Notes under the pieces: model-generated
The model's input: the letters and a program-made list of their open reading frames with translations, nothing else
Databases searched by the model: none
What the model was told of the DNA's origin: nothing
Shown here: positions 27,208 through 35,398 of the stretch, piece by piece
How positions within the stretch are numbered: the stretch's first letter is position 1
Layout of the letters: each line of letters begins with the position of its first letter
Made by a program: the position numbers and the translations under genes
DNA from: Flavobacteriales bacterium
GTDB taxonomy: Bacteria; Bacteroidota; Bacteroidia; Flavobacteriales_D; Sanyastnellaceae
Direction: 5' to 3'
Assembly (NCBI GenBank): GCA_002863125.1
Contig: PKEB01000009.1
Location: forward strand, 1 to 61,932
DNA: 61,932 nt

Positions 27208-27900
27208 TTACAATTGGGTGATGTACAAGAAAACGGGGATGGCAGCAAACAGTGCCGGCACGAGCAAGGCAAAAGTCATACCGGCCTTCTCGATAACCGG
27301 CGTGTACTTGGCATGACGGAAGCCCAAAGACTGGAATCCACTTTGGAAGCCATGGGACAAGTGAAACGCCAAAGCGGCTTGAGCAAGCACATATCCCACT
27401 ACTGCGATGAGTCCGATGGAGTTGTCGGGCGAGAAAAATTCAACCACGACCGTGTGCAAGTCCTTCAATCCATTGTGCATCGGCATCGCACCGAAATGCA
27501 TTTTGTACCAGAAGGTTTGCATGTGGCTGACCAGGAAGACCAAGATGATGGTTCCGAGGATGCCCATGTTTCGGCTTGACCACTTGGCATTGGCAGCGCC
27601 GTTTTCCTTCACATAACCCACAGGCCGCGCTTTGCGGTTTTGCATGGACAGCACGATGCCGTCGATCACGTGGAACAAAACGCTGGCATAAGTGAGGTAA
27701 CTCAGCAGCTTCACCAACGGGAAGGTGGTCATGAATTCCGCGTATTCATTGAACGCTTGTTGACCTGCTTCACCTGTTTTCAGGAGCAACTGGAGGTTGC
27801 CCGCAAGGTGACCCGCCAGAAAGAGGCATAGAAAAAGGCCTGTCAGGGCCATCACGTACTTCTTAGCCAGCGAAGATTTGAGTATTCCGGTGTTGCTCAT
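27208..27900 (-). CDS. sdhC: Succinate dehydrogenase cytochrome b subunit (type B)
   Basis: This 230-aa membrane anchor has five hydrophobic segments (for example KYVMALTGLFLCLFLAGHLAGN and IGLIAVVGYVLAQAALAFHLSHGFQS). Conserved histidines in GHLAGN, LFHVIDG, VSHMQTFW and FHLSHG are the expected ligands for two haems b, as in the diheme type-B enzymes that use menaquinone. It is the first gene of the sdhCAB operon and has a near-consensus -7 box about 20 bases upstream. Confidence 0.94.
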   Translation of the reverse strand: MSNTGILKSSLAKKYVMALTGLFLCLFLAGHLAGNLQLLLKTGEAGQQAFNEYAEFMTTFPLVKLLSYLTYASVLFHVIDGIVLSMQNRKARPVGYVKENGAANAKWSSRNMGILGTIILVFLVSHMQTFWYKMHFGAMPMHNGLKDLHTVVVEFFSPDNSIGLIAVVGYVLAQAALAFHLSHGFQSGFQSLGFRHAKYTPVIEKAGMTFALLVPALFAAIPVFLYITQL

Positions 27901-27920
27901 GGGTTATTGGAATGGAGACG

Positions 27921-27928
27921 TAAAGATA
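27921..27928 (-). promoter_or_regulatory. Near-consensus -7 box of the sdhCAB operon
   Basis: Minus strand TATCTTTA, one base off TAnnTTTG, 20 bases before the sdhC ATG. Confidence 0.4.
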
Positions 27929-28031
27929 ACGCCTCCCCGACCGGCCGCCAACGTCAAGTGACAGAACTGCAGAACACCGGGATTCAGTGGAAGAAATGGG
28001 GGACGAAACCCTCGAATCGCCCCCCAATCGG

Positions 28032-28385
28032 TCAGCTGCCTTCCGAATCGGGTTTGCGGTCGAGCATCAGCATTTCACCCGCCACAACCTCAGTAACATA
28101 CCGCGTATGCCCTTCCGAATCCTCGTACGTCCGGTACGCCAACCGACCTTCGATGGCAACTTCAGTGCCCTTTTTCAAGTATTGACCTGCGATCTCCGCT
28201 AACGCGCCCCACATGACCACGTCGTGCCATTGGGTGCGCTCTACACGTTCACCTTCACCATTGCGGAATGATTCGTTGGTCGCCACGGGAAAAGCACATT
28301 TCACCTTGCCTTCATCGAAGCTCATCAATTCGGGATCCTTCCCGAGTCGTCCAATCAATTGGACCTTGTTTCTCAATGCATTCAT
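28032..28385 (-). CDS. Single-stranded DNA-binding protein without acidic tip
   Basis: This 117-aa protein is an OB-fold SSB: NKVQLIGRLGKDPEL, TQWHDVVMWGALAEIAGQYLKKGTEVAIEGRLAYR and RYVTEVVAGEMLMLD are the classic blocks. I start at the ATG at 28385 (MNALRNKVQLIG); the longer frame only adds an Arg/Cys-rich lead. The protein ends right after the OB domain (RKPDSEGS) and lacks the acidic DDxxF tip that normally recruits repair proteins. It may therefore be a secondary SSB, with the housekeeping copy elsewhere. It stands alone, divergent from gltX. Confidence 0.92.
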   Translation of the reverse strand: MNALRNKVQLIGRLGKDPELMSFDEGKVKCAFPVATNESFRNGEGERVERTQWHDVVMWGALAEIAGQYLKKGTEVAIEGRLAYRTYEDSEGHTRYVTEVVAGEMLMLDRKPDSEGS

Positions 28386-28505
28386 TTTGTTAGAAATTCT
28401 GCCAGCAAACCTGCGGCAACACCGCTGCGGCATCCGTATCCGCAACGGCTTGATTCAGTTCTGACCGGGCCTGCTTTGCAGATGCCCAGCCGCCGAATTC
28501 GACCC

Positions 28506-28513
28506 TATCTTTG
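28506..28513 (+). promoter_or_regulatory. -7 box of the gltX promoter
   Basis: TATCTTTG, a perfect TAnnTTTG box, 24 bases before the gltX ATG at 28538. Confidence 0.55.
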
Positions 28514-28537
28514 CGCACCGCCTTGAAGACCATTGCC

Positions 28538-30055
28538 ATGAGCTCATCCATTCGCGTACGATTTGCCCCCAGCCCCACTGGCCCGTTGCACATGGGTGGG
28601 GTGCGCACGGCCTTGTACAATTACCTCTTTGCCAAAAAACACGGCGGCACCTTCATCCTCCGCATCGAGGACACCGACCAAACGCGTTTTGTCGAAGGAG
28701 CCGAAGACTACATCCGTGAAGCGCTGGATTGGTGCGGCATTGCCCCGGACGAAGGCGTCAAAGCCGGCGGGGAGTTCGGGCCCTACAAGCAGTCCGAGCG
28801 GAGCGCCCTCTACCAGGAAGAAATTCAACGCTTGCTCGAAAGCGGTGCCGCATACAAGGCCTTCGATGCAACGGAGGACATGGCCGCCAAGCGTTCGGAA
28901 GCTGAAGCGAAAGGAGAAGTGTGGCAATACGACGCCACCACCCGCATGGGCATGCGCAACTCCCTCTCCTTGGCTCCGGAAGAAGTGGCGCAACTCGAAG
29001 CCGATGGCCACCCGTACACGGTCCGTTTCAAGATGCCCGACACCGCCCGCGAAGTGCTGGTGCAGGACGAAATCCGCGGCGAAATCCGCATTTCCACCCA
29101 CGTGCTCGACGACAAGGTCCTCATGAAAACCGACGGGCTGCCGACCTACCACCTCGCCAACGTCGTCGACGATCACCACATGCGCATCAGCCACGTCATC
29201 CGCGGCGAAGAATGGCTGCCCAGTGCGCCGTTGCACGTCCTGCTCTACGAAGCGTTTGGCTGGGACGCGCCCAAATTCGCGCACCTGCCACTCATCCTCA
29301 AACCCACCGGAAACGGCAAACTGAGCAAGCGAGACGGCGACAAAGGGGGCTTCCCCATTTTCCCATTGGAATGGAATGACCCGGCCACAGGCAACACCTC
29401 CATCGGCTACCGCGAGCAGGGGTACTTGCCCGAAGCCTTCCTCAACATGCTCTTGCTGTTGGGCTGGAGCAGTGGGGACGACGAAGAATTGTACACCTTG
29501 GAGGAGGCCGTCGCAGCGTTTGACTTGCCGCGTGTGGTCAAAGCCGGTGCTCGATTCAACCCCGACAAAACGCTGTGGTTCAACGAGCAATACCTGCGCC
29601 AAGGCGACACGAGCCGGTGGATCGATCCCCTCAAAACGGCTGCTAAAGGAAAGATGGACGGCTGGTCCGGCGGCCAGTGCCAAGCGGTGTTGGACATGTT
29701 CCTCGAGCGCGTGCAGTTCCTGCATGAAATCCCGGCGACCGGTTACCTCTTCGACGCGCCCGAGGCGTACGATGAGAAACTGGTCCGCAAAAAGTGGAAG
29801 CCCGAAACGGCCGGTTACCTGAACGACCTCGCGGAGGTGCTTCGCGGCATCGAGGCGTTCGACTCGGCCACGGTGGAGCGTGAATTCAAGGCGTTTTTGG
29901 AAGCACGCGAACTCGGGTTCGGCGCCGTGCTGTTGCCGTTCCGGTTGGTGTTAACTGGCACGGGAGGCGGCCCTTCGATGTTCGATTTTGCGGCCTTTCT
30001 CGGGAAAGCGGAAACACTGGCGCGCCTGGAGAAAGGGGTCGCCGCCCTCAGCTGA
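28538..30055 (+). CDS. gltX: Glutamate--tRNA ligase
   Basis: This is class I glutamyl-tRNA synthetase, 505 aa. The HIGH-like motif is in FAPSPTGPLHMGGVRTAL, and the KMSKS-like motif is KLSKRDG. FILRIEDTDQTR and THVIRGEEW-type blocks (here SHVIRGEEWLPS) confirm the family. I start at 28538 because family homology begins with SSIRVRFAPSP and because the -7 box at 28506 overlaps the earlier in-frame ATG. The 3' end overlaps the convergent CoA-transferase gene by eight bases. Whether it also charges tRNA-Gln (non-discriminating form) cannot be told here. Confidence 0.96.
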   Translation: MSSSIRVRFAPSPTGPLHMGGVRTALYNYLFAKKHGGTFILRIEDTDQTRFVEGAEDYIREALDWCGIAPDEGVKAGGEFGPYKQSERSALYQEEIQRLLESGAAYKAFDATEDMAAKRSEAEAKGEVWQYDATTRMGMRNSLSLAPEEVAQLEADGHPYTVRFKMPDTAREVLVQDEIRGEIRISTHVLDDKVLMKTDGLPTYHLANVVDDHHMRISHVIRGEEWLPSAPLHVLLYEAFGWDAPKFAHLPLILKPTGNGKLSKRDGDKGGFPIFPLEWNDPATGNTSIGYREQGYLPEAFLNMLLLLGWSSGDDEELYTLEEAVAAFDLPRVVKAGARFNPDKTLWFNEQYLRQGDTSRWIDPLKTAAKGKMDGWSGGQCQAVLDMFLERVQFLHEIPATGYLFDAPEAYDEKLVRKKWKPETAGYLNDLAEVLRGIEAFDSATVEREFKAFLEARELGFGAVLLPFRLVLTGTGGGPSMFDFAAFLGKAETLARLEKGVAALS

Positions 30056-30704
30056 TCTGCATTTCCGGCACATCGTCCGGTACGACCAGGGTGCCGGCGG
30101 TCGCGGCGACAATCTCCTCGACCGTCACCCCGGGAGCACGCTCGACCAGGTGGAAAGCGCCTTCTCGAATGTCGAGCACAGCGAGGTTGGTGACCACCCG
30201 CTTGACGCATCCGACGCCTGTCAACGGGAGGGAGCAGGCCTCCAATAGCTTCGACTGCCCCGCACGGTTCGTGTGCATCATGGCCACGATGATGTTCTCG
30301 GCGCTGGCGACGAGGTCCATCGCACCGCCCATGCCCTTGACCATTTTGCCCGGGATCTTCCAGTTGGCGATGTCCCCGTTTTGGGCCACCTCCATGGCGC
30401 CGAGCACCGTGAGTTGGACGTGTTGGCCGCGGATCATGGCAAACGATGTGGCGCTGTCAAAGTACACCGCGCCCGGCATGGCCGTGATAGTTTGCTTTCC
30501 GGCGTTGATGAGGTCGGCGTCTTCGTCTCCTTCCAACGGGAAGGGGCCCATGCCGAGGATGCCGTTTTCGGATTGAAACTCCACCTCCATCCCATCGGGA
30601 ATGTAGTTGGCCACCAAGGTGGGGATACCGATGCCGAGGTTGACGTACCAACCGTTTCGGACTTCTTGCGCAATGCGCTTTGCGATTCCGTTTTTATCGA
30701 GCAT
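30048..30704 (-). CDS. scoB: CoA transferase subunit B (3-oxoacid type)
   Basis: This 218-aa beta subunit of a two-subunit family I CoA transferase carries the catalytic Glu in the QSENGILGMG motif. NLGIGIPTLVANY at the N-terminus and VKGMGGAMDLV in the middle are further family blocks. With subunit A it would move CoA between succinyl-CoA and acetoacetate or a related acid, linking ketone or amino-acid breakdown to the TCA cycle. It starts three bases after the stop of scoA, so the two are translationally linked. Confidence 0.94.
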   Translation of the reverse strand: MLDKNGIAKRIAQEVRNGWYVNLGIGIPTLVANYIPDGMEVEFQSENGILGMGPFPLEGDEDADLINAGKQTITAMPGAVYFDSATSFAMIRGQHVQLTVLGAMEVAQNGDIANWKIPGKMVKGMGGAMDLVASAENIIVAMMHTNRAGQSKLLEACSLPLTGVGCVKRVVTNLAVLDIREGAFHLVERAPGVTVEEIVAATAGTLVVPDDVPEMQIS

Positions 30705-30707
30705 GGC

Positions 30708-31427
30708 TCAGGCGTTTGATTCAGTTTGACGCGGGCGAACGGTGCGCTGCTCGATGCGTTTTTCGTAGCCCTCCCCTTTGAAAATGCGCTGCACGAAAAT
30801 CCCCGGCGTGTGGATTTCATTGGGGTTGAGGGTCCCTTCTGGCACCAATTCCTCGACCTCTGCAATGGTGATTTTGCCGGCCATGGCCATCATGGGGTTG
30901 AAGTTGCGGGCCGTGGCCTTGTAGACCAGGTTGCCCGCCGTGTCCCCTTTCCACGCTTTGACAAATGCAAAGTCTGCGGTCAGGGCGCTTTCCAAAATGT
31001 GGGGTTTGCCATTGAACTTCCGCACTTCCTTGCCCTCCGCCACTTCTGTTCCAAAGCCTGCAGGTGTGTAAAATGCAGGAATGCCCGCACCACCGGCGCG
31101 GCAGCGCTCGGCCAAAGAGCCTTGGGGAATCAGGTCCACTTCCAATTCTCCACTGAGCATTTGGCGTTCAAACTCGTCGTTCTCGCCGACGTAGGAGCTG
31201 ATCATTTTACGGATTTGGCGCTTCTGCAAGAGCAAGCCCAAGCCAAAATCATCCACCCCAGCGTTGTTTGAGATGCACGTGAGGTCGTTCACCTCCAGCC
31301 GGACCAATTCGGCAATGCTGCACTCGGGAATGCCGCACAGTCCGAAGCCGCCCAGCATGAGCGTCATGCCCGATTGGACCCCGGAACACGCGGCTGCGCT
31401 GCCCGTTACCACTTTTGAAATAGCCAT
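30708..31427 (-). CDS. scoA: CoA transferase subunit A (3-oxoacid type)
   Basis: This 239-aa alpha subunit has the CoA-binding glycine-rich block TLMLGGFGLCGIPE and the family sequence ISNNAGVDDFGLGLLL. GIPAFYTPAGFGTEVAEGKE marks the substrate side. I start at the ATG at 31427 (MAISKVV); a longer frame adds 20 residues that would nearly overlap the PBP gene and have no family match. It sits 13 bases after the PBP1A gene on the same strand and directly before scoB, so all three may share a transcript. Confidence 0.94.
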   Translation of the reverse strand: MAISKVVTGSAAACSGVQSGMTLMLGGFGLCGIPECSIAELVRLEVNDLTCISNNAGVDDFGLGLLLQKRQIRKMISSYVGENDEFERQMLSGELEVDLIPQGSLAERCRAGGAGIPAFYTPAGFGTEVAEGKEVRKFNGKPHILESALTADFAFVKAWKGDTAGNLVYKATARNFNPMMAMAGKITIAEVEELVPEGTLNPNEIHTPGIFVQRIFKGEGYEKRIEQRTVRPRQTESNA

Positions 31428-31440
31428 GTCGTTTTGTTGA

Positions 31441-33912
31441 TCATTGAAACAAATCGTCGTCGTCAAAGCCCGCGCCGCTGCCACCAAACGTCGCTTGGTT
31501 GAGCTCCATCAATTGCCGGCAATCGAGCGAATCCAAGCCCATGCCCTCCGGCCGCACAAAATCAGCTTGGCTCAACCCGAGGCTCTCATCGGCGTAGGCC
31601 GCGTTCATGTAAAATCCGTAAATCGGCAAAGCCGTGTTCGCGCCCTGGCCATTGGCGATGGTGCTGAAACGAACTGCCGGATCCTGAGCGCCGACCCACA
31701 CGCCGGTGACCAAGTCTGGTGTCATGCCCATGAACCACCCGTCCGAGTGGCCCTGCGTCGTGCCCGTCTTCCCGGCCATGGGAACTTTGATGTTGTCGTA
31801 CAGCCGGCGTTCGATGTCCATGCGGAGGCGGATGCCCGTGCCTTTGCGCTCACCCGTTTTGGGGTTGTAGGCGCCATCGACCACGCCCTTCATCATGTCG
31901 ACCACCGTGTAAGCGGTCCGCTCATCCAAGCCTTGGCGAAGCACCGGTTCCGGCGTCCAAATCACGTTGCCGTACTTGTCCTCAATCCGCGTGATGATGG
32001 TCGGTTTGACGTACACGCCTCCATTCACCAAGGCCGCGTTGGCCGAAGTGATTTCCTTCAACGTTAACTGCGAGGCTCCCAGCGCAATGGATGGAACCGC
32101 CGGTATTTTCGATTCAATGCCCAAAGCACGGGCCAGCTGGATCACCCGCTCCGGCCCAAACTCCTTGATCAGCTTGGCCGAAATGGTGTTCATCGAATTG
32201 GCCAAAGCGTACTCCAGCGTCACGACTTCGCCGTACTCGAAGTCACTGTTGTCCGGGCACCAATCGGGCTGGTCGCCGGGCATTTCAACGCAGATGCGTT
32301 GGTTGGGCAATTCCGTGCACCGCTCCATGCCGTAGCGCAGCGCCGTGGCGTAAACGAACGGCTTGAAAATGGACCCCACCTGGCGCTTGGATTGCGACAC
32401 GTTGTCGTACTTGAAGTAGCGGTAATCCATCCCGCCAACCCACGCTTTGACATGACCGGTCTGAGGTTCAATGGACATCAACCCCGCATGCAGCAGGCTC
32501 TTGTGGTAGAGAATGGAGTCGAGCGGGCTCAATACGGTGTCGCGCGGTCCTTGGTGGGTGAAGACCCGCATCGCGACCGGCTCCTTGAACTTGGCGTCAA
32601 TTTCTTTGGTCGATGGCCGGTGCCACGTGTGGCTGCACCCGCCTTTCTCCTCATCGCAGTGCCAGATGGGATCGCCTTCGGCGTTGTCCTCCTTTTCGAT
32701 GTAGAAGCCCGGACGTTCACATTCGGGGCAGAACTTTCCGGCGTAGACGCGGTAGCGCTCGCTCTGCTTCTTCGCTTGGTTGATAATCAAGTCGCGGTCG
32801 CTCCGTTCAATGCCTTCGTAGAACGGCCATTCCGACTTGCTCCGCGTCCGGAGATCGCGGTTGAGGGTGGCCTGCAACTCTTCGCCGAGGTGGCGTTGTA
32901 CCGCCGTTTCGGCCGCGGCCTGCAGCCTGCTGTCGAGGGTCGTGTGCACCTGAATGCCGTCACGGTACAAGTCGTACGGGGCGCCGTCTGCTTTGGCAAG
33001 CACCCAGTCACCTTGGGCGTCTTTCGCGCCGAACAATTCCTTCAATTCTGCCCGCAGGGCTTCGCGGAAGTACGGCGCCAAGCCTTCGTCGTGGCTGACT
33101 TTTTGGTAATTCAACCCCAGAGGGAGGGCCCGCAACGAGTCGGCTTCGGTGTCGGTGATGCGGCCGTAGCGCTGCATTTGACCAAACACCACATTCCGCC
33201 GGTTGAGCACGAGCTCGGGACGCCGCAGCGGGTTGAACAACGAACTGTTTTTGAGCATGCCCACCAACATAGCCGATTCATGCAGCTCCAATTCGCTCAC
33301 GTCCTTGTCGAAGTAGATGTTGGCGGCGGACTTCACCCCGACCGCCTGGTTCAAGAAGTCGTAGCGGTTGAGGTAGAGGGCGACGATTTCGTCTTTGGTG
33401 TAGAACCGTTCGAGGCGCGCCGCGATGATCCACTCTTTCGGTTTTTGGAGGAACGCCCGCTCCAACCTGCTCGTCCGGTCGTACTGCTCCGTAAAGAGCT
33501 GTTTGGCCAATTGCTGGGTGAGGGTCGACCCGCCGCCGCGCTTGCCCATGTAAGCGATGGCCCGTGCCAAACCGATGAAGTCGATGCCGCTGTGCCCCGC
33601 GAAGCGTGCGTCCTCGGTGCTGATGAGGGCGTCGACGAGGTTGGCTGGTAGTTCACCATACCGAGCGTCCGCTCGGTTCTCGGCATAGTACCGGCCGATG
33701 AGCTTTCCGTCGGTCGTGAACACCCGGGTGGCGAGGTCCGTTTTAGGGTTGGCCAAGGTGTCCGTATCCGGCAATTCACCGAACGAAGCCAAGACCGTCA
33801 AGCCGGCGAGGCCCAGCAACGGACCCAAACCGATCAGCCAGGTCCACACCTTCTGCCGGGTGAACGATGGCTGGGCTTTTTTCTTGAAGGATTTCGCGCT
33901 TTTCTTGGCCAT
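31441..33912 (-). CDS. Class A penicillin-binding protein (PBP1A-like) with Cys4 insertion
   Basis: This 823-aa bifunctional peptidoglycan synthase has a short cytoplasmic Lys-rich N-terminus and one membrane helix (about 21-45). A glycosyltransferase domain follows, with catalytic Glu100 in STEDARF and GGGSTLTQQLAKQLF. The transpeptidase domain has SIFK (Ser514), SMN and KTGTT. Between the two domains lies an unusual segment with CPEC (Cys395, Cys398), then HC (His418-Cys419) and GGCSH (Cys426, His428), which looks like a zinc-ribbon-type insertion. The C-terminus is acidic (FDDDDLFQ). An imperfect -7 box TATTCTTG lies eight bases upstream (33921-33928, minus strand). scoA follows 13 bases later. 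Confidence 0.94.
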   Translation of the reverse strand: MAKKSAKSFKKKAQPSFTRQKVWTWLIGLGPLLGLAGLTVLASFGELPDTDTLANPKTDLATRVFTTDGKLIGRYYAENRADARYGELPANLVDALISTEDARFAGHSGIDFIGLARAIAYMGKRGGGSTLTQQLAKQLFTEQYDRTSRLERAFLQKPKEWIIAARLERFYTKDEIVALYLNRYDFLNQAVGVKSAANIYFDKDVSELELHESAMLVGMLKNSSLFNPLRRPELVLNRRNVVFGQMQRYGRITDTEADSLRALPLGLNYQKVSHDEGLAPYFREALRAELKELFGAKDAQGDWVLAKADGAPYDLYRDGIQVHTTLDSRLQAAAETAVQRHLGEELQATLNRDLRTRSKSEWPFYEGIERSDRDLIINQAKKQSERYRVYAGKFCPECERPGFYIEKEDNAEGDPIWHCDEEKGGCSHTWHRPSTKEIDAKFKEPVAMRVFTHQGPRDTVLSPLDSILYHKSLLHAGLMSIEPQTGHVKAWVGGMDYRYFKYDNVSQSKRQVGSIFKPFVYATALRYGMERCTELPNQRICVEMPGDQPDWCPDNSDFEYGEVVTLEYALANSMNTISAKLIKEFGPERVIQLARALGIESKIPAVPSIALGASQLTLKEITSANAALVNGGVYVKPTIITRIEDKYGNVIWTPEPVLRQGLDERTAYTVVDMMKGVVDGAYNPKTGERKGTGIRLRMDIERRLYDNIKVPMAGKTGTTQGHSDGWFMGMTPDLVTGVWVGAQDPAVRFSTIANGQGANTALPIYGFYMNAAYADESLGLSQADFVRPEGMGLDSLDCRQLMELNQATFGGSGAGFDDDDLFQ

Positions 33913-34015
33913 TCGTTCTACAAGAATAAGGCACGAAACGCGAGTCGAAGCGTTGAAATTTTGAGATTCAACTTTATTCGCAACCTCCCCCCGGGGTGGC
34001 CGTGGAAATGCATCC

Positions 34016-34023
34016 TAAATTTG
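34016..34023 (+). promoter_or_regulatory. -7 box of the rseP promoter
   Basis: TAAATTTG, a perfect TAnnTTTG box, 18 bases before the rseP ATG. The 130-base divergent gap from the PBP gene holds nothing else I can name. Confidence 0.55.
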
Positions 34024-34041
34024 CCGCTCTAAACGTTTCCC

Positions 34042-35379
34042 ATGGTCGCACTCATCAAAGCCGCTCAACTTCTGCTCAGCCTGTCCATTTTGGTGGTGCT
34101 TCACGAATTTGGTCACTACTGGGCGGCGCGTGCGTTCAAGACCCGGGTGGAGAAATTTTACCTCTTCATGAACCCCGGTTTTTCGCTCTTCAAAAAGCAA
34201 ATCGGCGAGACCGAATGGGGCATTGGTTGGTTGCCACTTGGGGGCTACGTCAAAATCTCCGGGATGATCGATGAGTCGATGGATACCGAGCAGATGCAGC
34301 AGCCTCCGCAGCCGTGGGAATTTCGATCCAAGCCTGCATGGCAGCGCCTCATCATCATGTTGGGGGGGATCATCGTCAACCTCATCCTCGGCTTTGCCAT
34401 TTACAGCATGGTCCTGCTCGTTTGGGGCGAAACCGTCCTGCCCGCAGAACGCATCCCCTACGGATTGGAGGTGGATGAGCGCCTGAAGCCACTGGGCTTT
34501 GAAGACGGCGACCAAGTCGTCAGCATCAACGGCGAAACCCCGGCTTCGTTTACCGAAATCCGGCGGTCCCTGTTTTTCGACCCCGTGAGCGAGGTCGAAC
34601 TCACACGCAATGGCGAGCGCGTGCAGCTCGTGTTCGAAGAGGACCTGGGGCAGTTTTTGGTGGACAGCTCGATTCGGAGGCCGTTTGGTTTGCGCGTACC
34701 CGCGCTGGTGGAAACCATCAGCCCCGGTTCCGGCGCGGAAGCAGGCGGGCTGATGCCCGGTGACCGCATTGTGACGCTCGACGGTGCTGCAGTTGGTTTT
34801 CATGGCGATGTACTGGAATACCTCCGGGCGCATCCGGCGACCGACATCGAGGTGGGGGTGATTCGCGGGGCGTACGAACGCCTGCAATTGACCTGCCGAA
34901 CCGACAGCAGCGGCGAACTGGGATTCCTGCAAAAGGACCCCATGACCATGCCGGAATTCCAATTGGAAGAGCGCACCTACGGCCCCGGGGAAGCACTCGT
35001 TAGCGGGTTCGCCCTCGCGTGGACCACCTTGGAAGAATACGTGCTTTCGATGCGGTTTTTGTTCAGCCGTTCCGGGGCGAGTCAGGTGGGCAGTTTGGTG
35101 ACCTTTGGAAGCATTTTTGATGCCGGGTGGAATTGGGAAATCTTTTGGCGCAATACCGCCTTTTTCTCCTTGATTTTGGCCTTCATGAACCTGCTGCCTA
35201 TTCCCGCGTTGGACGGGGGCCACGTGGTCTTCTTGCTGTACGAGATGGTCGTGGGCCGACCGGCGCCTGACAAATTTCTCGAATGGGCCCAAACGGTGGG
35301 CATTGTCCTGCTCTTGGGCTTAATGGCCTTGGCGCTGGGCAATGACATTTGGCGGGTCATCACCGGCCAGTTCGGTTGA
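34042..35379 (+). CDS. rseP: RIP metalloprotease RseP (site-2 protease)
   Basis: This 445-aa intramembrane zinc protease cleaves anti-sigma factors or signal-peptide remnants within the membrane. The zinc motif HEFGH lies in the first helix (SILVVLHEFGHYWAAR), and the second site is in the last third, MNLLPIPALDGGHVV. Two PDZ-like regions follow the second helix (GFEDGDQVVSINGE and GLMPGDRIVTLDGA). The family block GIGWLPLGGYVKISGM is present. It is followed after 19 bases by a Na+/H+ antiporter gene on the same strand. Confidence 0.95.
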   Translation: MVALIKAAQLLLSLSILVVLHEFGHYWAARAFKTRVEKFYLFMNPGFSLFKKQIGETEWGIGWLPLGGYVKISGMIDESMDTEQMQQPPQPWEFRSKPAWQRLIIMLGGIIVNLILGFAIYSMVLLVWGETVLPAERIPYGLEVDERLKPLGFEDGDQVVSINGETPASFTEIRRSLFFDPVSEVELTRNGERVQLVFEEDLGQFLVDSSIRRPFGLRVPALVETISPGSGAEAGGLMPGDRIVTLDGAAVGFHGDVLEYLRAHPATDIEVGVIRGAYERLQLTCRTDSSGELGFLQKDPMTMPEFQLEERTYGPGEALVSGFALAWTTLEEYVLSMRFLFSRSGASQVGSLVTFGSIFDAGWNWEIFWRNTAFFSLILAFMNLLPIPALDGGHVVFLLYEMVVGRPAPDKFLEWAQTVGIVLLLGLMALALGNDIWRVITGQFG

Positions 35380-35398
35380 ACCTGCGTACCTTACCTGC

